From NCBI RefSeq assembly GCF_035961655.1, contig NZ_CP108393.1:2108001-2172000 (forward strand): DNA of 64,000 bases, given 5' to 3'. Origin of the DNA: Streptomyces sp. NBC_01317. Lineage in GTDB: Bacteria > Actinomycetota > Actinomycetes > Streptomycetales > Streptomycetaceae. Below the pieces are notes generated by a model. The model did no database searches and was not told the DNA's origin. It saw nothing but the letters and a program-made list of their open reading frames with translations. This document shows positions 33,230 through 42,856 of this stretch, piece after piece. Positions within the stretch are counted from its first letter, which is position 1. The number at the start of each line of letters is the position of its first letter. Both the position numbers and the translations under genes were made by a program.

Positions 33230-34834
33230 TCAGGCCCGCAGCCAGGCCGCCGTGTCCTGCGGGAGGCGCCCGCCGCCGTCCAGCGGGTTGCTGGTCAGCA
33301 GGACCGCCGAGTGGGCCGGCAGGTCCACGGGCTCCGCGCCCAGGTTGAGGACGCAGATCAGGCCGTCGGCTCTCGCGAAGGACAGCACACCGGGCGCCGC
33401 GTCCAGCCAGTTCACGGGACCGTCGCCGAAGCCGGGCTCGGTCCGCCGCAGCCGCAGCGCCGCACGGTAGAGGTTCAGCATCGAGGTGGGATCGGCCGCC
33501 TGGAGATCGGCCGCGTACGACGCCCAGGACGCGGGCTGCGGCAGCCACGGCTCGGCCTCCGAGCCGAATCCGGCGTACGGCTCGTCCGCGACCCACGGAA
33601 GCGGTACGCGGCAGCCGTCGCGCCCCGGGTCCTTGCCGCCGGAGCGGAAGTGCATCGGGTCCTGGATGCGGTCGAGCGGGATGTCCACCTCGGGCAGGCC
33701 CAGTTCCTCACCCTGGTAGAGGTAGACGGCGCCGGGCAGGGCCAGCGACAGGAGCGCGGCGGCGCGCGCCCTGCGGGTGCCCAGCTCCAGGTCCGTCGGC
33801 GTGCCGAAGGCCTTGGCCGCGAAGTCGAAGCCGGTGGCCTCGCGCCCGTACCGCGTCACCGTGCGGGTCACGTCGTGGTTGCAGAGCACCCAGGTCGCGG
33901 GCGCTCCGACAGGCGCGTGTTCGGCGAGCGTCTCGTCGATCGCGGCCCGCAGCAGCGCCGGGTCCCACGGACAGGCCAGGAACTTGAAGTTGAAGGCCGT
34001 GTGCAGCTCGTCAGGGCGCAGATAGCGCACGAAGCGCTCGGTGTCGGGCAGCCACACCTCGCCGACGAAGATCGCGTCGTACTCGTCGGCGATGGCCCGC
34101 CACGAGCGGTAGATGTCGTGCAGTTCGTCGCGGTCCACGAACGGGTGCGGGTCGCCCTCCCCGAAGTCGGGCAGCGCCGGGTCCTTGGCGAGCAGCGCCG
34201 CCGAGTCGATCCGTACGCCCGCGACTCCCCGCTCGAACCAGAAGCGCAGCACGTCCTCGTGCTCCCGGCGCACCGCCGGATGCGCCCAGTTGAGGTCGGG
34301 CTGCTCGGTGGCGAAGAGATGGAGGTACCACTCGCCGTCGTCCAGGCGGGTCCAGGGGGTGCCGCCGAACTCGGACACCCAGTCGTTGGGCGGGATCTCA
34401 CCGCTCTCGCCGCGCCCGGCCTTGAAGTGGAACAGCTCGCGCTCGGGACTGCCGGACCCGGCGGCCAGCGCCGCCTTGAACCAGGCGTGCCGGTCGGAGA
34501 CATGGTTGGGCACGACGTCGATGATCGTACGGATGCCCAGCTCACGTGCCTCGGCGATGAGCTTCTCGGCCTCGGCCAGCGTGCCGAAGGCCGGGTCGAT
34601 GGTGCGGTAGTCCGCCACGTCGTAGCCGCCGTCCGCGAGCGGCGACAGGTACCACGGGGTGAACCAGAGGGCCTCGACGCCCAGTTCGACCAGATACGGC
34701 AGCCTGGCCCGCACTCCCGCGAGATCCCCGGTGCCGTCTCCGTCACCGTCGGCGAAGCTCCGTACGTAGATCTGGTAGATGGCGGCGTCCCGCCACCAGT
34801 TCGGGGCGGCGGGCTCCAGAGGGCTGCCTTCCAT
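33230..34834 (-). CDS. GH13 alpha-glucosidase (oligo-glucosidase type)
   Basis: 534 aa, no signal peptide, so probably cytosolic. The GH13 signatures are all present: DVVPNH (region I), GVRIDSAAL with the nucleophile Asp (II), GEVW with the acid/base Glu (III), and CNHDVTR (IV). It should split imported alpha-gluco-oligosaccharides to glucose, fitting the secreted GH87 enzymes and the sugar importer around it. AAAGGAA six bases before ATG 34834 fixes the start. Exact linkage preference (alpha-1,4, 1,6 or 1,3) cannot be read from the motifs. Confidence 0.92.
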   Translation of the reverse strand: MEGSPLEPAAPNWWRDAAIYQIYVRSFADGDGDGTGDLAGVRARLPYLVELGVEALWFTPWYLSPLADGGYDVADYRTIDPAFGTLAEAEKLIAEARELGIRTIIDVVPNHVSDRHAWFKAALAAGSGSPERELFHFKAGRGESGEIPPNDWVSEFGGTPWTRLDDGEWYLHLFATEQPDLNWAHPAVRREHEDVLRFWFERGVAGVRIDSAALLAKDPALPDFGEGDPHPFVDRDELHDIYRSWRAIADEYDAIFVGEVWLPDTERFVRYLRPDELHTAFNFKFLACPWDPALLRAAIDETLAEHAPVGAPATWVLCNHDVTRTVTRYGREATGFDFAAKAFGTPTDLELGTRRARAAALLSLALPGAVYLYQGEELGLPEVDIPLDRIQDPMHFRSGGKDPGRDGCRVPLPWVADEPYAGFGSEAEPWLPQPASWASYAADLQAADPTSMLNLYRAALRLRRTEPGFGDGPVNWLDAAPGVLSFARADGLICVLNLGAEPVDLPAHSAVLLTSNPLDGGGRLPQDTAAWLRA

Positions 34835-34913
34835 GCGATGTTCCTTTCGGGCTGGTGCGTTGGCCCTCACGGCGGTGCCTTCCGTGACGAGACGAGGGTG
34901 GTGCGTGGGGAGC

Positions 34914-34962
34914 TGCGCACCGCCGCGCCGCAGCGGGGACTGAATCGGCGCGGCGGTGCGCA
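34914..34962 (-). terminator. Hairpin between the sugar permease and alpha-glucosidase genes
   Basis: A perfect 17-bp inverted repeat (TGCGCACCGCCGCGCCG at 34914-34930 with 34946-34962) and a 15-base loop. It could end or attenuate transcription from the transporter operon before the GH13 gene. The rest of the 321-base gap (34835-35155) shows no gene. Confidence 0.65.
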
Positions 34963-35155
34963 GGATCGTCGGCCCGGCCGGGGAGGGCCGGACCCTGGAG
35001 CCTGTCCGCGGTGGTGCGGGACACCGGGGACGCCAGGTGCACGGAGGGACGACGAGGCAGGGGAGAGCTGCCTCACGGTGCGAAGGCTTCGGCAGGGTGA
35101 GATGAGGGGGGTGAGATGAACGGGGTGATGCGGTGCGGGACCGATCCTGGCCGGG

Positions 35156-36103
35156 TCAGCCCTTCGTACTGCCGGCGCTGATGCCGGCGATGATGTGGCG
35201 CTGGAACACGAGGAACATCAGCACCATCGGGATACTGGCGATCACCATGGCGGCGATCAGCACCGACAGGGAGATGTTCTGCGACAGCTGGACGAGCGCC
35301 ACGCTGATGGGCTGCTTGTCGGTGTCCGAGAAGACCATCAGCGGCCAGAGGAAGTCCTGCCAGACCGCGACCAGCGCGAAGATCGACACCACGCCGAGGA
35401 CCGGCCTGGACATCGGCAGCAGGATCGACCAGAGCGTCCGGAGCTTCCCCGCCCCGTCGATCTCCGCCGCCTCCAGCACGTCACGCGGGATCTGGTCGAA
35501 GAACCGCTTGAGCAGATAGAGGTTGAAGGCGTTGGCGACGGCCGGCAGCCAGATGCCCAGCGGGTCGTTGAGCAGGCTGGTGTGGATGAGCGGCAGGTCG
35601 GCGACGGTCAGGTACTTCGGTACGACCAGGGCCTGGGCCGGCACCATCAGGGTGGCGAGGATGCCGCCCAGGATGACGTTCCCGAACGCGGGCTTCAGCT
35701 TGGACAGGGCGTAGGCCGCGGCCGTGCAGAAGACGAGCTGGAGGATCCAGGCGCCGGAGGCCTGCACCACCGTGTTCCACAGATGCGTGGGGAGGTCCAT
35801 CAGCTCCCACGAATCGGTGTACGCGCTGAGGCTCCAGGTCTTCGGGATCAGCGTCGGCGGTGTCTGGACGAGTTCGTCCGGCGACTTCATGGCCCCCGTG
35901 ACCATCCAGTACACGGGGAACAGGAAGGCGAGGACGAAGGCGAGTACGACCCCGGTGAAGACGGTCCAGTAGACCGCCCTGCCCTTGGCGCTCGCGAGGG
36001 CGAGCGGGGACACGAGGGTACGTACGGCCGGTCCCGCGGGACGTTTCCTGGCCGCGAGGTCGTCGGGAGACACCTCCCGGGGAGGCGGCGCGATCTGGGT
36101 CAT
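35156..36103 (-). CDS. Sugar ABC transporter permease (MalG type)
   Basis: 315 aa. An integral membrane subunit of a carbohydrate importer with about six helices (the first near TVFTGVVLAFVLAFLFPV) and the EAA loop near EAAEIDGAGKLRTLWSILLP that contacts the ATPase. The N-terminal 40 residues are cytosolic and Pro-rich. It lies 15 bases after the partner permease and belongs with the binding protein upstream. No ATPase gene is present in the window; in Streptomyces such importers share MsiK, so that is expected here. Confidence 0.93.
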   Translation of the reverse strand: MTQIAPPPREVSPDDLAARKRPAGPAVRTLVSPLALASAKGRAVYWTVFTGVVLAFVLAFLFPVYWMVTGAMKSPDELVQTPPTLIPKTWSLSAYTDSWELMDLPTHLWNTVVQASGAWILQLVFCTAAAYALSKLKPAFGNVILGGILATLMVPAQALVVPKYLTVADLPLIHTSLLNDPLGIWLPAVANAFNLYLLKRFFDQIPRDVLEAAEIDGAGKLRTLWSILLPMSRPVLGVVSIFALVAVWQDFLWPLMVFSDTDKQPISVALVQLSQNISLSVLIAAMVIASIPMVLMFLVFQRHIIAGISAGSTKG

Positions 36104-36118
36104 GGCGCTGCGCTCCTC

Positions 36119-37075
36119 TCAGTCGTCGGTGCGGGTGAGCCGCAGGTAGAGGGCGGAGAACAGACCGAGCACGACCAGCAGCATCACGCTCAGCGCGCAG
36201 GCGCCGCCGAAGTTGTTGTAGAGGAAGGCGTACTTGTAGATCAGGTAGAGGATCGTGACGGTGGAGTTCTCGGGACCGCCCCCGGTGATCACGAAGGGCT
36301 CGGTGAACACCTGCATCGTGGCGATGATCTGGAGGAGCATCAGCATCAGGATGATGAAGCGGGTCTGCGGGACCGTCACGTGCCGGATCCGCTGGAAGAT
36401 GTTCGCGCCGTCCAGCTCCGCCGCCTCGTACAGCTCCCCGGGAATGCCCTGGAGCGCCGCGAGGTAGATGAGGACCGTGCCGCCCAGGTTGGCCCAGGTG
36501 GCGACGATCACCAGCGAGATCAGGGCGGTGTCGGCGCCGTTGGACCAGTTCGACGTCGGCAGGTGCAGCGTGCTGAGCACCTCGTTGGCGAGGCCCGCCC
36601 CCGGATCGTAGAACCACTTCCAGAGCAGGGCGCTGACCACCGGCGGGATCATCACCGGGAGGTAGACGACGACCCGGAAGAACGACTTCGCGTGCCGCAG
36701 CTCGTTGAGGACGAGCGCCATCACGAACGGCACGGCGAAGCCGATCAGCAGGGCGATCAGCGTGAACATCAGGGTGTTGCGCCAGGCCGCACCGAACTCC
36801 GGGTCCTGGAAGACCTGGGTGAAGTTCTCGGTCCCCACCCACTCCGGCGCGGATCCGGGGGTGTACTTCTGGAACGCGATGATCACCGCGCGGATCGCCG
36901 GGTACCAGGAGAACAGCGCGAAGCAGAGCAGGCCGCCGATCAGGAACCCGTAGGCGCGTGCCTGGTGGGACAGCTTGCGGCGGAAGGGGCTGGGGGCCCC
37001 GCGGCCCGCCGGCCGCTGCCCCTTTGTGGGAGGCGGCACGGCGGCGGACCGCTGGGGGACCTGGGCAGTCTTCAT
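36119..37075 (-). CDS. Sugar ABC transporter permease (MalF type)
   Basis: 318 aa. The second membrane subunit of the same importer, with an EAA loop near YEAAELDGANIFQRIRHVTV. The N-terminus (about 45 residues) is basic and Pro-rich before the first helix (AYGFLIGGLLCFALFSWY). ATG 37075 begins MKTAQVPQRS, seven bases after the binding-protein stop; a longer frame into that gene is not needed. It is co-transcribed with the genes on either side. Confidence 0.93.
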   Translation of the reverse strand: MKTAQVPQRSAAVPPPTKGQRPAGRGAPSPFRRKLSHQARAYGFLIGGLLCFALFSWYPAIRAVIIAFQKYTPGSAPEWVGTENFTQVFQDPEFGAAWRNTLMFTLIALLIGFAVPFVMALVLNELRHAKSFFRVVVYLPVMIPPVVSALLWKWFYDPGAGLANEVLSTLHLPTSNWSNGADTALISLVIVATWANLGGTVLIYLAALQGIPGELYEAAELDGANIFQRIRHVTVPQTRFIILMLMLLQIIATMQVFTEPFVITGGGPENSTVTILYLIYKYAFLYNNFGGACALSVMLLVVLGLFSALYLRLTRTDD

Positions 37076-37082
37076 CGGAGCG

Positions 37083-38432
37083 TCAGCCTCGCGCCAGAAT
37101 TCCGTCGATCTTGGACTGGGCATCCTTCAGCAGGTTGTCGATGTTCGCGTCCTTCTTGGTGAGGACCGCGGACACCGCTCCGTCGAGGACGGAGTAGATC
37201 TGCTGCGCCTGCGGCGGCTCCAGCTTGAGGGTCAGCGCCTGGCTGCCGTCGAGGAAGGGCTGGTAGTTCTCCACCGGGACGTTGGCGTACTGCTTCTTGA
37301 GCGCCTGGTCCTTGCTGTCGGTGGCACCGGTCCACAGCCGCGGCTCGGGCAGGCCGACCGGGGCCTTCAGGTCGGACGCGCGCTTCCAGTTGTTGAGACC
37401 GGAGCCGGGGGTGTTGGTCTGGTACTCCAGCCACTTCAGGCCGGCCTTGATCTGGGCCGGGGTGTCCTTCTTGTTGAACATGTAGCCGTCGCCGCCCGCG
37501 AGCGTGCCCTTGCCACCGGGCATGGGGGCGAGCGCGAGGTCCTCGTACTTGCCGCCCTTCTCCTTGACCAGGATCGGCACGTTGTCCGGGGCGGAGATGT
37601 ACATGCCGAGCTTGCCGGAGCCCATCATCTGCTGGACGTCGTTGAGGATCAGCAGCTGCTTCGTCCCCATCGAGTTGTCGGTCCAGCGCATGTCCTTGAG
37701 GTTCTGGAGCACGGCCTTGCCCTCGGGGGTGTCGACGGCGCCCTTCTTGCCGTCCGGCGTGACCACGTCACCGCCCTGGGAGTAGATCTCGGCGGTGAAG
37801 TGCCAGCCGCCCTGGTTCTGGGCGCTGTAGTCGGCGTACCCGACGTAGCCCTTGCCGAGCGCCGCGATCTTCTTGGCGGCCGCGCGGACCTCTTCCCAGG
37901 TGGCCGGGGGCGTGTTGGGGTCGAGTCCCGCCTCCGTGAAGAGCTTCTTGTTGTACAGGAGCCCCATCGAGTAGTTGGTGCGCGGGACACCGTAGACCTT
38001 GCCGTCCACGCTGTAGACGTCGCGCAGCGACTGCTGGATGTCGCTGTAGCCCTTCATGTCCTTCACGTACGACGTGATGTCCGCGGCCTGGTTGATGTCG
38101 ACGACGTGCTTGGCGTCGGTGAAGTACGTGTAGAACACGTCCTCCATCTGGCCGCCGGCGAGCTTGGCGTCGAACGTCTTGGGGTCCTGGCAGGGGAACG
38201 CGTCACGGCCGACCACGTCGATTGTCGGATTCGCCTTCTCGAACGCCGCGATGTCGTCCTCGAAGCTCTTCCGGTCGATCTTGGCGCTCTTGGGCGGCAT
38301 GCAGTTCACGGTGATACGTGTCTTGCCGTCCGCGCTGCTGTCATCGCCCGAGCCGCAGGCGGCCAGACCGGTGAGGGCGAGCGCGGTGGCTATCGCGGCG
38401 GTACAGGTACGGCGGAACCCGGAACTTCTCAT
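37083..38432 (-). CDS. Sugar ABC transporter substrate-binding lipoprotein
   Basis: 449 aa. A lipoprotein signal peptide ends at the lipobox LAAC (Cys near residue 26), so the mature protein is anchored on the outer face of the membrane. The rest is a family-1 extracellular solute-binding fold (MalE class). Given the GH87 and GH13 enzymes and LacI regulator around it, the likely ligand is an alpha-gluco-oligosaccharide, perhaps nigero-oligosaccharides. ATG 38432 has AGAGGGG upstream. It is the first gene of the importer operon, and a 605-base regulatory gap lies before it. Confidence 0.93.
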   Translation of the reverse strand: MRSSGFRRTCTAAIATALALTGLAACGSGDDSSADGKTRITVNCMPPKSAKIDRKSFEDDIAAFEKANPTIDVVGRDAFPCQDPKTFDAKLAGGQMEDVFYTYFTDAKHVVDINQAADITSYVKDMKGYSDIQQSLRDVYSVDGKVYGVPRTNYSMGLLYNKKLFTEAGLDPNTPPATWEEVRAAAKKIAALGKGYVGYADYSAQNQGGWHFTAEIYSQGGDVVTPDGKKGAVDTPEGKAVLQNLKDMRWTDNSMGTKQLLILNDVQQMMGSGKLGMYISAPDNVPILVKEKGGKYEDLALAPMPGGKGTLAGGDGYMFNKKDTPAQIKAGLKWLEYQTNTPGSGLNNWKRASDLKAPVGLPEPRLWTGATDSKDQALKKQYANVPVENYQPFLDGSQALTLKLEPPQAQQIYSVLDGAVSAVLTKKDANIDNLLKDAQSKIDGILARG

Positions 38433-39037
38433 CGGTGGGACCCCTCTTGGGCAGGAGCGTGGCAAACCAACAGCCGCATCGCTGTGTGGCGGCGCTCACT
38501 CAACCACTAACTACGGATGTCCGCAATATGTCGCTCCGATTTCGCAAATACTTGACAGCTACCTGCATGCGCCGACCTCGACGCGAGGTCTCTACCCCAC
38601 GCTTTCGGACCCCACGCCTCACGGGCCGGCACAGGGCCACCGACAACCCGCCCGGGCGGCCCGGCGAGGCCACGGGGTGACCCGTACCGACCGGAGAAGC
38701 CCTGGCCCCACCTGCCTTCCGCGCCTCAACCCACCTCCCGGGAAGGGGATTTCAGCCATCTCGCACCGCGCGTGAGGGCTCACATTTCTTGCGGATCCTG
38801 CGAGAGCCCGACGCAATTTTTACGCAGATACCGCAAGCGGCTTGCCCCGGGGTGGCGCGGCGGACGGGAGGCACGGCAGGTGGCCGTACGGCGAACGGCG
38901 CAGCGCGACTAGACCGCCGCCGACTGATCGACGTAGAGGAAGTCCCTCGTGCTCGGAGCGGGTTCCCGGGGGAGCCCGTCAAATGTCTGGCTTTTGCGTC
39001 ATCCACGTGAAAAGTTGCTGTCAGCGAGGGGGGTCAC
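38433..39037. other. Regulatory gap between the sugar importer and the ABC exporter
   Basis: 605 bases without a convincing gene. The stretch 38500-38560 is A/T-rich for this genome and, read toward the importer, contains TTGCGAAA and TTGCGG half-sites near its likely promoter. Further right are TTGCGGATCCTGCGA (38789-38803), CGCAATTTTTACGCAG and the perfect 13-bp palindrome at 38833-38845. The 38640-38750 part shows only G/C-rich sequence. The divergent genes on either side must start their transcription here. Confidence 0.6.
38833..38845. promoter_or_regulatory. Putative LacI operator GCAAGCGGCTTGC
   Basis: A perfect inverted repeat (GCAAGC, one base, GCTTGC). The identical 13 bases occur 12 bases upstream of the LacI-type gene start region (42857-42869). 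It lies in the gap between the divergent importer and exporter operons. Confidence 0.65.
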
Positions 39038-40048
39038 ATGACAGAACCGGACAAGTGGAACGACCGGGGCGACGGAAACGGCCGAAGCGGCCCGGACGAC
39101 CGTACGGGCGGGCCGCTGGTGGAGGCGCGCGCCCTGCGCAAGGCCTACCGGGCCAAGGGCGACCGGGGCGGGTTCACCGCCGTCGACGGGATCGACTTCG
39201 AGGTCCGCAGGGGCGAGGCGTTCGGCCTGCTCGGCGCCAACGGGGCGGGCAAGTCCTCCACCATGCGCATGATCGCCTGCGTCTCCCCGGCCTCCGGGGG
39301 CAGCCTGCGGGTCCTCGGCCTCGACACCGCCGCGGACGGCCCGCACATCCGCTCCCGGCTCGGTGTCGTGCCGCAGGACGACAGCGTGGACACGGAGCTG
39401 ACCGTACGGGAGAACCTGCTCGTCTACGGCCGCTACTTCGGGCTGCCCCGGAAGGTGATCCGTGAACGCGCCGGTGAGCTGCTGGAGTTCGCCCGGCTCA
39501 CGGAGAAGGCCGACGAACGGGTGGAGGCGCTGTCCGGCGGGATGCGGCGGCGGCTGACCATCGCCCGCGCGCTGATCAACGAACCGGAGATCGTCCTGCT
39601 GGACGAACCGACCACCGGCCTCGACCCCCAGGCCAGACACCTGCTCTGGGAGCGGCTGTTCCAGCTCAAGCAGAACGGCGTCACCCTCATCCTGACGACC
39701 CATTACATGGACGAGGCGGAGCAGCTGTGCGACCGGCTGGTGGTCATGGACGGCGGCCGGATCGTCGCCGAGGGCTCCCCCGCCGCGCTGATCGAGCGGT
39801 ACGTCACCCGTGAGGTCCTGGAGCTGCGCTTCGAACGCGCCGAGCACCGGGTCCAGGTGGACAAGGCCCGCGAACTGGTCGACCGCGCCGAGGAGTTGCC
39901 GGACCGGCTGCTCCTCCACACGGACGACGGCGAGGCCACCCTGGCCGCCGTCCACGCCCGCGGGATCACTCCCGTCACCGCACTCGTCCGCCGGGCGAGC
40001 CTGGAGGACGTCTTCCTGACGCTCACCGGCCGCAGCCTGGTCGACTAG
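39038..40048 (+). CDS. ABC transporter ATP-binding protein (DrrA type)
   Basis: 336 aa. A nucleotide-binding domain with Walker A GANGAGKSS, signature ALSGGMRRR, Walker B VLLDEPTTGLDP and switch His in LTTHYMDE. A DrrA-like C-terminal extension (about 245-336) follows. About 30 disordered hydrophilic residues precede the domain. It should power an exporter with the two permeases encoded next (10-base gap). A GAGGGG ribosome site precedes the ATG. The family includes daunorubicin-type drug exporters, so product export or self-resistance is possible, but the substrate is unknown. Confidence 0.92.
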   Translation: MTEPDKWNDRGDGNGRSGPDDRTGGPLVEARALRKAYRAKGDRGGFTAVDGIDFEVRRGEAFGLLGANGAGKSSTMRMIACVSPASGGSLRVLGLDTAADGPHIRSRLGVVPQDDSVDTELTVRENLLVYGRYFGLPRKVIRERAGELLEFARLTEKADERVEALSGGMRRRLTIARALINEPEIVLLDEPTTGLDPQARHLLWERLFQLKQNGVTLILTTHYMDEAEQLCDRLVVMDGGRIVAEGSPAALIERYVTREVLELRFERAEHRVQVDKARELVDRAEELPDRLLLHTDDGEATLAAVHARGITPVTALVRRASLEDVFLTLTGRSLVD

Positions 40049-40057
40049 GGGGCCTCT

Positions 40058-40897
40058 GTGTCTGTGTCTGTGCCGACGTCCGCCACCCCGTCCCCGGCCC
40101 CGGCCCCGTTCCCGTTTCGGGGTGTCCGCCACCCCGCCCTGCGGGAACTCTCCTACTGGCTGCACCTCTGGCGCCGCACCTGGCGCGGCACGGTCGTGAT
40201 CAGCGTCGCCAATCCCCTGCTGTTCCTGACCGGGATCGGCGTCGGCCTCGGCCAGTTGGTCGGCGACAACACCGACCCCGCGCTGCACGGCGGCTCGTAC
40301 CTGGCCTTCCTCACCCCGGGCCTGCTCGCCGCCGCGAGCATGCAGAACGCCTTCGTCGACTCCGCCGGACCCGTCCACCAGTCGGTCGGACCCGGCGGGC
40401 ACTACCGTGCGGCGGCGGCCACCCCGCTGCGGCCCGCCGACATCCTGTACGGACACCTGCTCTACATCCTCGTCCGGCTCACGGTCAGCGCGGCCCTGTT
40501 CACGGCCGTCGCCACCGCCTTCGGCGCGGTCACCCCCACCCGGGCCCCCGCGGTGGTCCCGGCGGCCGTCCTGGCGGGGTTCGCCTTCGCGGCGCCGATC
40601 GCGGCGTGGTCGGTGACAGTCGGCCGGCAGGCCGGCATCACGGCTCTGTTCCGCTTTGTGATCATGCCGCTCTACATGTTCTCGGGCGCGTTCTTCCCGC
40701 TCTCCCAACTGCCCGACCGGGTCGAGCCGTTGGCGTACCTCTCCCCCCTGTGGCACGGCGTGGAGCTGTGCCGCGCGCTCGCGCTCGGCACCGCCACACC
40801 GGGCGGCACCGCGCTGCACACCGGGGTGCTGGCCGCGCTGACGGCGGCGGGCGTCCTGCTGGCCCGGCGCCGCTACCACCGCCGGCTCCACACCTGA
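40058..40897 (+). CDS. ABC-2 type exporter permease
   Basis: 279 aa. ABC-2 membrane protein with about six helices (first near VVISVANPLLFLTGIGVGL) and the usual YLSPLWHGVELCR segment before the last helix. The first 25 residues are Pro-rich and cytosolic. It starts with GTG 40058 ten bases after the ATPase stop, with TAGGGGG as ribosome site. It pairs with the related permease downstream to form a heterodimeric exporter. Confidence 0.9.
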   Translation: MSVSVPTSATPSPAPAPFPFRGVRHPALRELSYWLHLWRRTWRGTVVISVANPLLFLTGIGVGLGQLVGDNTDPALHGGSYLAFLTPGLLAAASMQNAFVDSAGPVHQSVGPGGHYRAAAATPLRPADILYGHLLYILVRLTVSAALFTAVATAFGAVTPTRAPAVVPAAVLAGFAFAAPIAAWSVTVGRQAGITALFRFVIMPLYMFSGAFFPLSQLPDRVEPLAYLSPLWHGVELCRALALGTATPGGTALHTGVLAALTAAGVLLARRRYHRRLHT

Positions 40898-40918
40898 CGC
40901 GAAGGAAGGCGGACCGCC

Positions 40919-41677
40919 ATGCCGGCCGCGACCATGGTCGAACGCAATCTCATGATCTACCGGCACACCTGGCCGCTGCTGCTCGCCGAGGTCTTCGAAC
41001 CGGTCCTCTACCTGCTGTCGTTCGGCGTCGGCATCGGACAGTTGGTCGGCCACATCCCCGGCCTGCCCGACCCGTCCGTGGACTACGCGGAGTTCGTCGC
41101 GCCCGCGCTGCTCGCCACGGCCGCCATGAACGGCGCGATGAACGAGACGACCTTCAACATGTTCGGCAAGCTCAGGACGGACCGTACGTACGAGTCGATC
41201 CTGACGACACCGATGACGGTACGGGACGTCGCGCTCGGCGAGGTCGCGTGGGCGCTGCTGCGGGGCACCCTGGTGACGGTCGGGTTCCTCGCCGTCGTCA
41301 CGGCCTTCGGCCTCGTCCACAGCCCCTGGGCGCTCCTGGTGGTCCCCGGCGCCCTGCTGATCGGCTTCGCCTTCGCGGCGGTCGGCCTGGCCGTGGTGAC
41401 GTTCCTGCGCGACTGGCAGGACTTCCAGTTCATCCAGCTGGCGATGCTGCCGATGTTCCTCTTCGCGACGACGTTCTACCCGCTGGGTTTCTATCCGCGC
41501 CCGTTGCGGATCGTGGTGGAGTGCCTGCCGCTCTACCAGAGCATCGAGCTGCTGCGCGGCCCGTTCCTGGGCGAGGCCGGTACGGGGCTGATCCTGCCCG
41601 CCCTCTATCTGCTCGCGCTCGGCGGCCTCGGCCTGGCGGTGGCCGCGCGCCGGCTGGAGGGCATCCTGCGGACCTGA
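40919..41677 (+). CDS. ABC-2 type exporter permease, second subunit
   Basis: 252 aa. A paralogue of the preceding permease with the same topology (VLYLLSFGVGIGQLVGH near the start; LPLYQSIELLRG near the end). Both permeases share the GVGxGQLVG motif, so they probably arose by duplication and form a heterodimer. The ATG follows GAAGGAAGG; the gap to the previous gene is 21 bases. The three-gene unit looks self-contained and is not obviously part of sugar uptake, although it lies inside the sugar locus. Confidence 0.9.
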   Translation: MPAATMVERNLMIYRHTWPLLLAEVFEPVLYLLSFGVGIGQLVGHIPGLPDPSVDYAEFVAPALLATAAMNGAMNETTFNMFGKLRTDRTYESILTTPMTVRDVALGEVAWALLRGTLVTVGFLAVVTAFGLVHSPWALLVVPGALLIGFAFAAVGLAVVTFLRDWQDFQFIQLAMLPMFLFATTFYPLGFYPRPLRIVVECLPLYQSIELLRGPFLGEAGTGLILPALYLLALGGLGLAVAARRLEGILRT

Positions 41678-41788
41678 GGGCGCACAGGAGGCGGGTACAC
41701 GCAATATTTCACGCGTGTTACGAAAGAGTTCGACAATGATGTCGTCATTGACAGCGTTGTCGGCATGGCCGGTGGCCGGGCGCGGCGC

Positions 41789-42832
41789 TCAGCCGCGGGC
41801 CGCCGCCGCCTCGGCCCGTACCGTGGCCCGCGGGGCCTGCGCCGTGGAACCCCGTACCACCAGCTCCGGCTCGAACAGCAGCTCTCCCGGCGGCACGGCG
41901 CCGCCCTGGATCTGCGCGGTCAGCATCTCCACCGCCGCCCGCCCCATGGCCTCGATGGGCTGGCGGACCGTGGTCAGCGGCGGCTCGGTGCAGTTCATGA
42001 AGGCGGAGTCGTCGAAGCCGACGACGGACACCTCGCGGGGCACGTCGAGGCCGCGCCGGCGGGCGGCCCGTACCGCCCCCAGGGCCAGCGGGTCGCTCGC
42101 GCAGATGATGCCGGTGACACCCCGGTCCAGCAGGCGCGACGTCGCCGCCTGGCCGCCCTCCAGGGAGAACATGGACCGCTCGATGTACTCGTCGGGGAGC
42201 TTCGCCCTGGCGGCCTTGGCGGTCGCGAGGGCGGCCGCCAGCTTGCGCCGGGACGGCACGTGGTCGGAGGGGCCGAGCACCAGCCCGATGCGCTCGTGGC
42301 CCAGCGAGGCGAGGTGGCGCCAGGCCTGTTCGACCGCGACCGCGTCGTCGCAGGAGATGCAGGGGAAGTCGAGATTCTCGATCGGCGCGTTGATCAGCAC
42401 CACCGGGATCTTGCGCTCGGCGAGCTGGCGGTAATGGTCGTGCGGGGCGTCCGCCTGCGCGAACAGCCCGCCGGCGAAGACCACGCCGGACACCTGCTGC
42501 TGGAGCAGCAGCTCGACGTAGTCCGCCTCGGAGACCCCGCCCTTGGTCTGCGTACAGAGCACGGGCGTGAGCCCCTGCTGGGCCAGCGCACCCCCGATCA
42601 CCTCGGCGAACGCCGGGAAGATGGGATTCTGGAGCTCGGGCAGGACCAGGCCGACGAGCCGCGCGCGCTCGCCGCGCAGCTGGGTGGGGCGCTCGTAGCC
42701 GAGGACGTCCAGCGCGGTGAGGACGGACTGGCGCGTGGACTGCGAGACACCTGGTTTGCCGTTGAGAACCCGGCTGACCGTGGCCTCACTGACCCCAACC
42801 TTCTTAGCAACCTGAGCAAGTCGTCGCGTCAT
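41789..42832 (-). CDS. LacI-family transcriptional regulator
   Basis: 347 aa. An N-terminal LacI helix-turn-helix (LAQVAKKVGVSEATVSRVLNG) followed by a periplasmic-binding-like sensor domain (VGLVLPELQNPIFPAF onward, with VVGFDDS). It resembles MalR-type regulators of maltose genes in Streptomyces. Its location beside the importer, GH13 and GH87 genes suggests that it represses them until an alpha-gluco-oligosaccharide binds. The palindrome just upstream of its own start suggests autoregulation. The last 15 residues are Ala-rich. Confidence 0.93.
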   Translation of the reverse strand: MTRRLAQVAKKVGVSEATVSRVLNGKPGVSQSTRQSVLTALDVLGYERPTQLRGERARLVGLVLPELQNPIFPAFAEVIGGALAQQGLTPVLCTQTKGGVSEADYVELLLQQQVSGVVFAGGLFAQADAPHDHYRQLAERKIPVVLINAPIENLDFPCISCDDAVAVEQAWRHLASLGHERIGLVLGPSDHVPSRRKLAAALATAKAARAKLPDEYIERSMFSLEGGQAATSRLLDRGVTGIICASDPLALGAVRAARRRGLDVPREVSVVGFDDSAFMNCTEPPLTTVRQPIEAMGRAAVEMLTAQIQGGAVPPGELLFEPELVVRGSTAQAPRATVRAEAAAARG

Positions 42833-42856
42833 ACACGCAAGACTATCGCAAATGCT

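Noticed and set aside
38752..39006. 84-codon minus-strand frame in the importer/exporter gap
   Set aside because: Arg/Pro/Ser-rich, no ribosome site, and it covers the putative operator.
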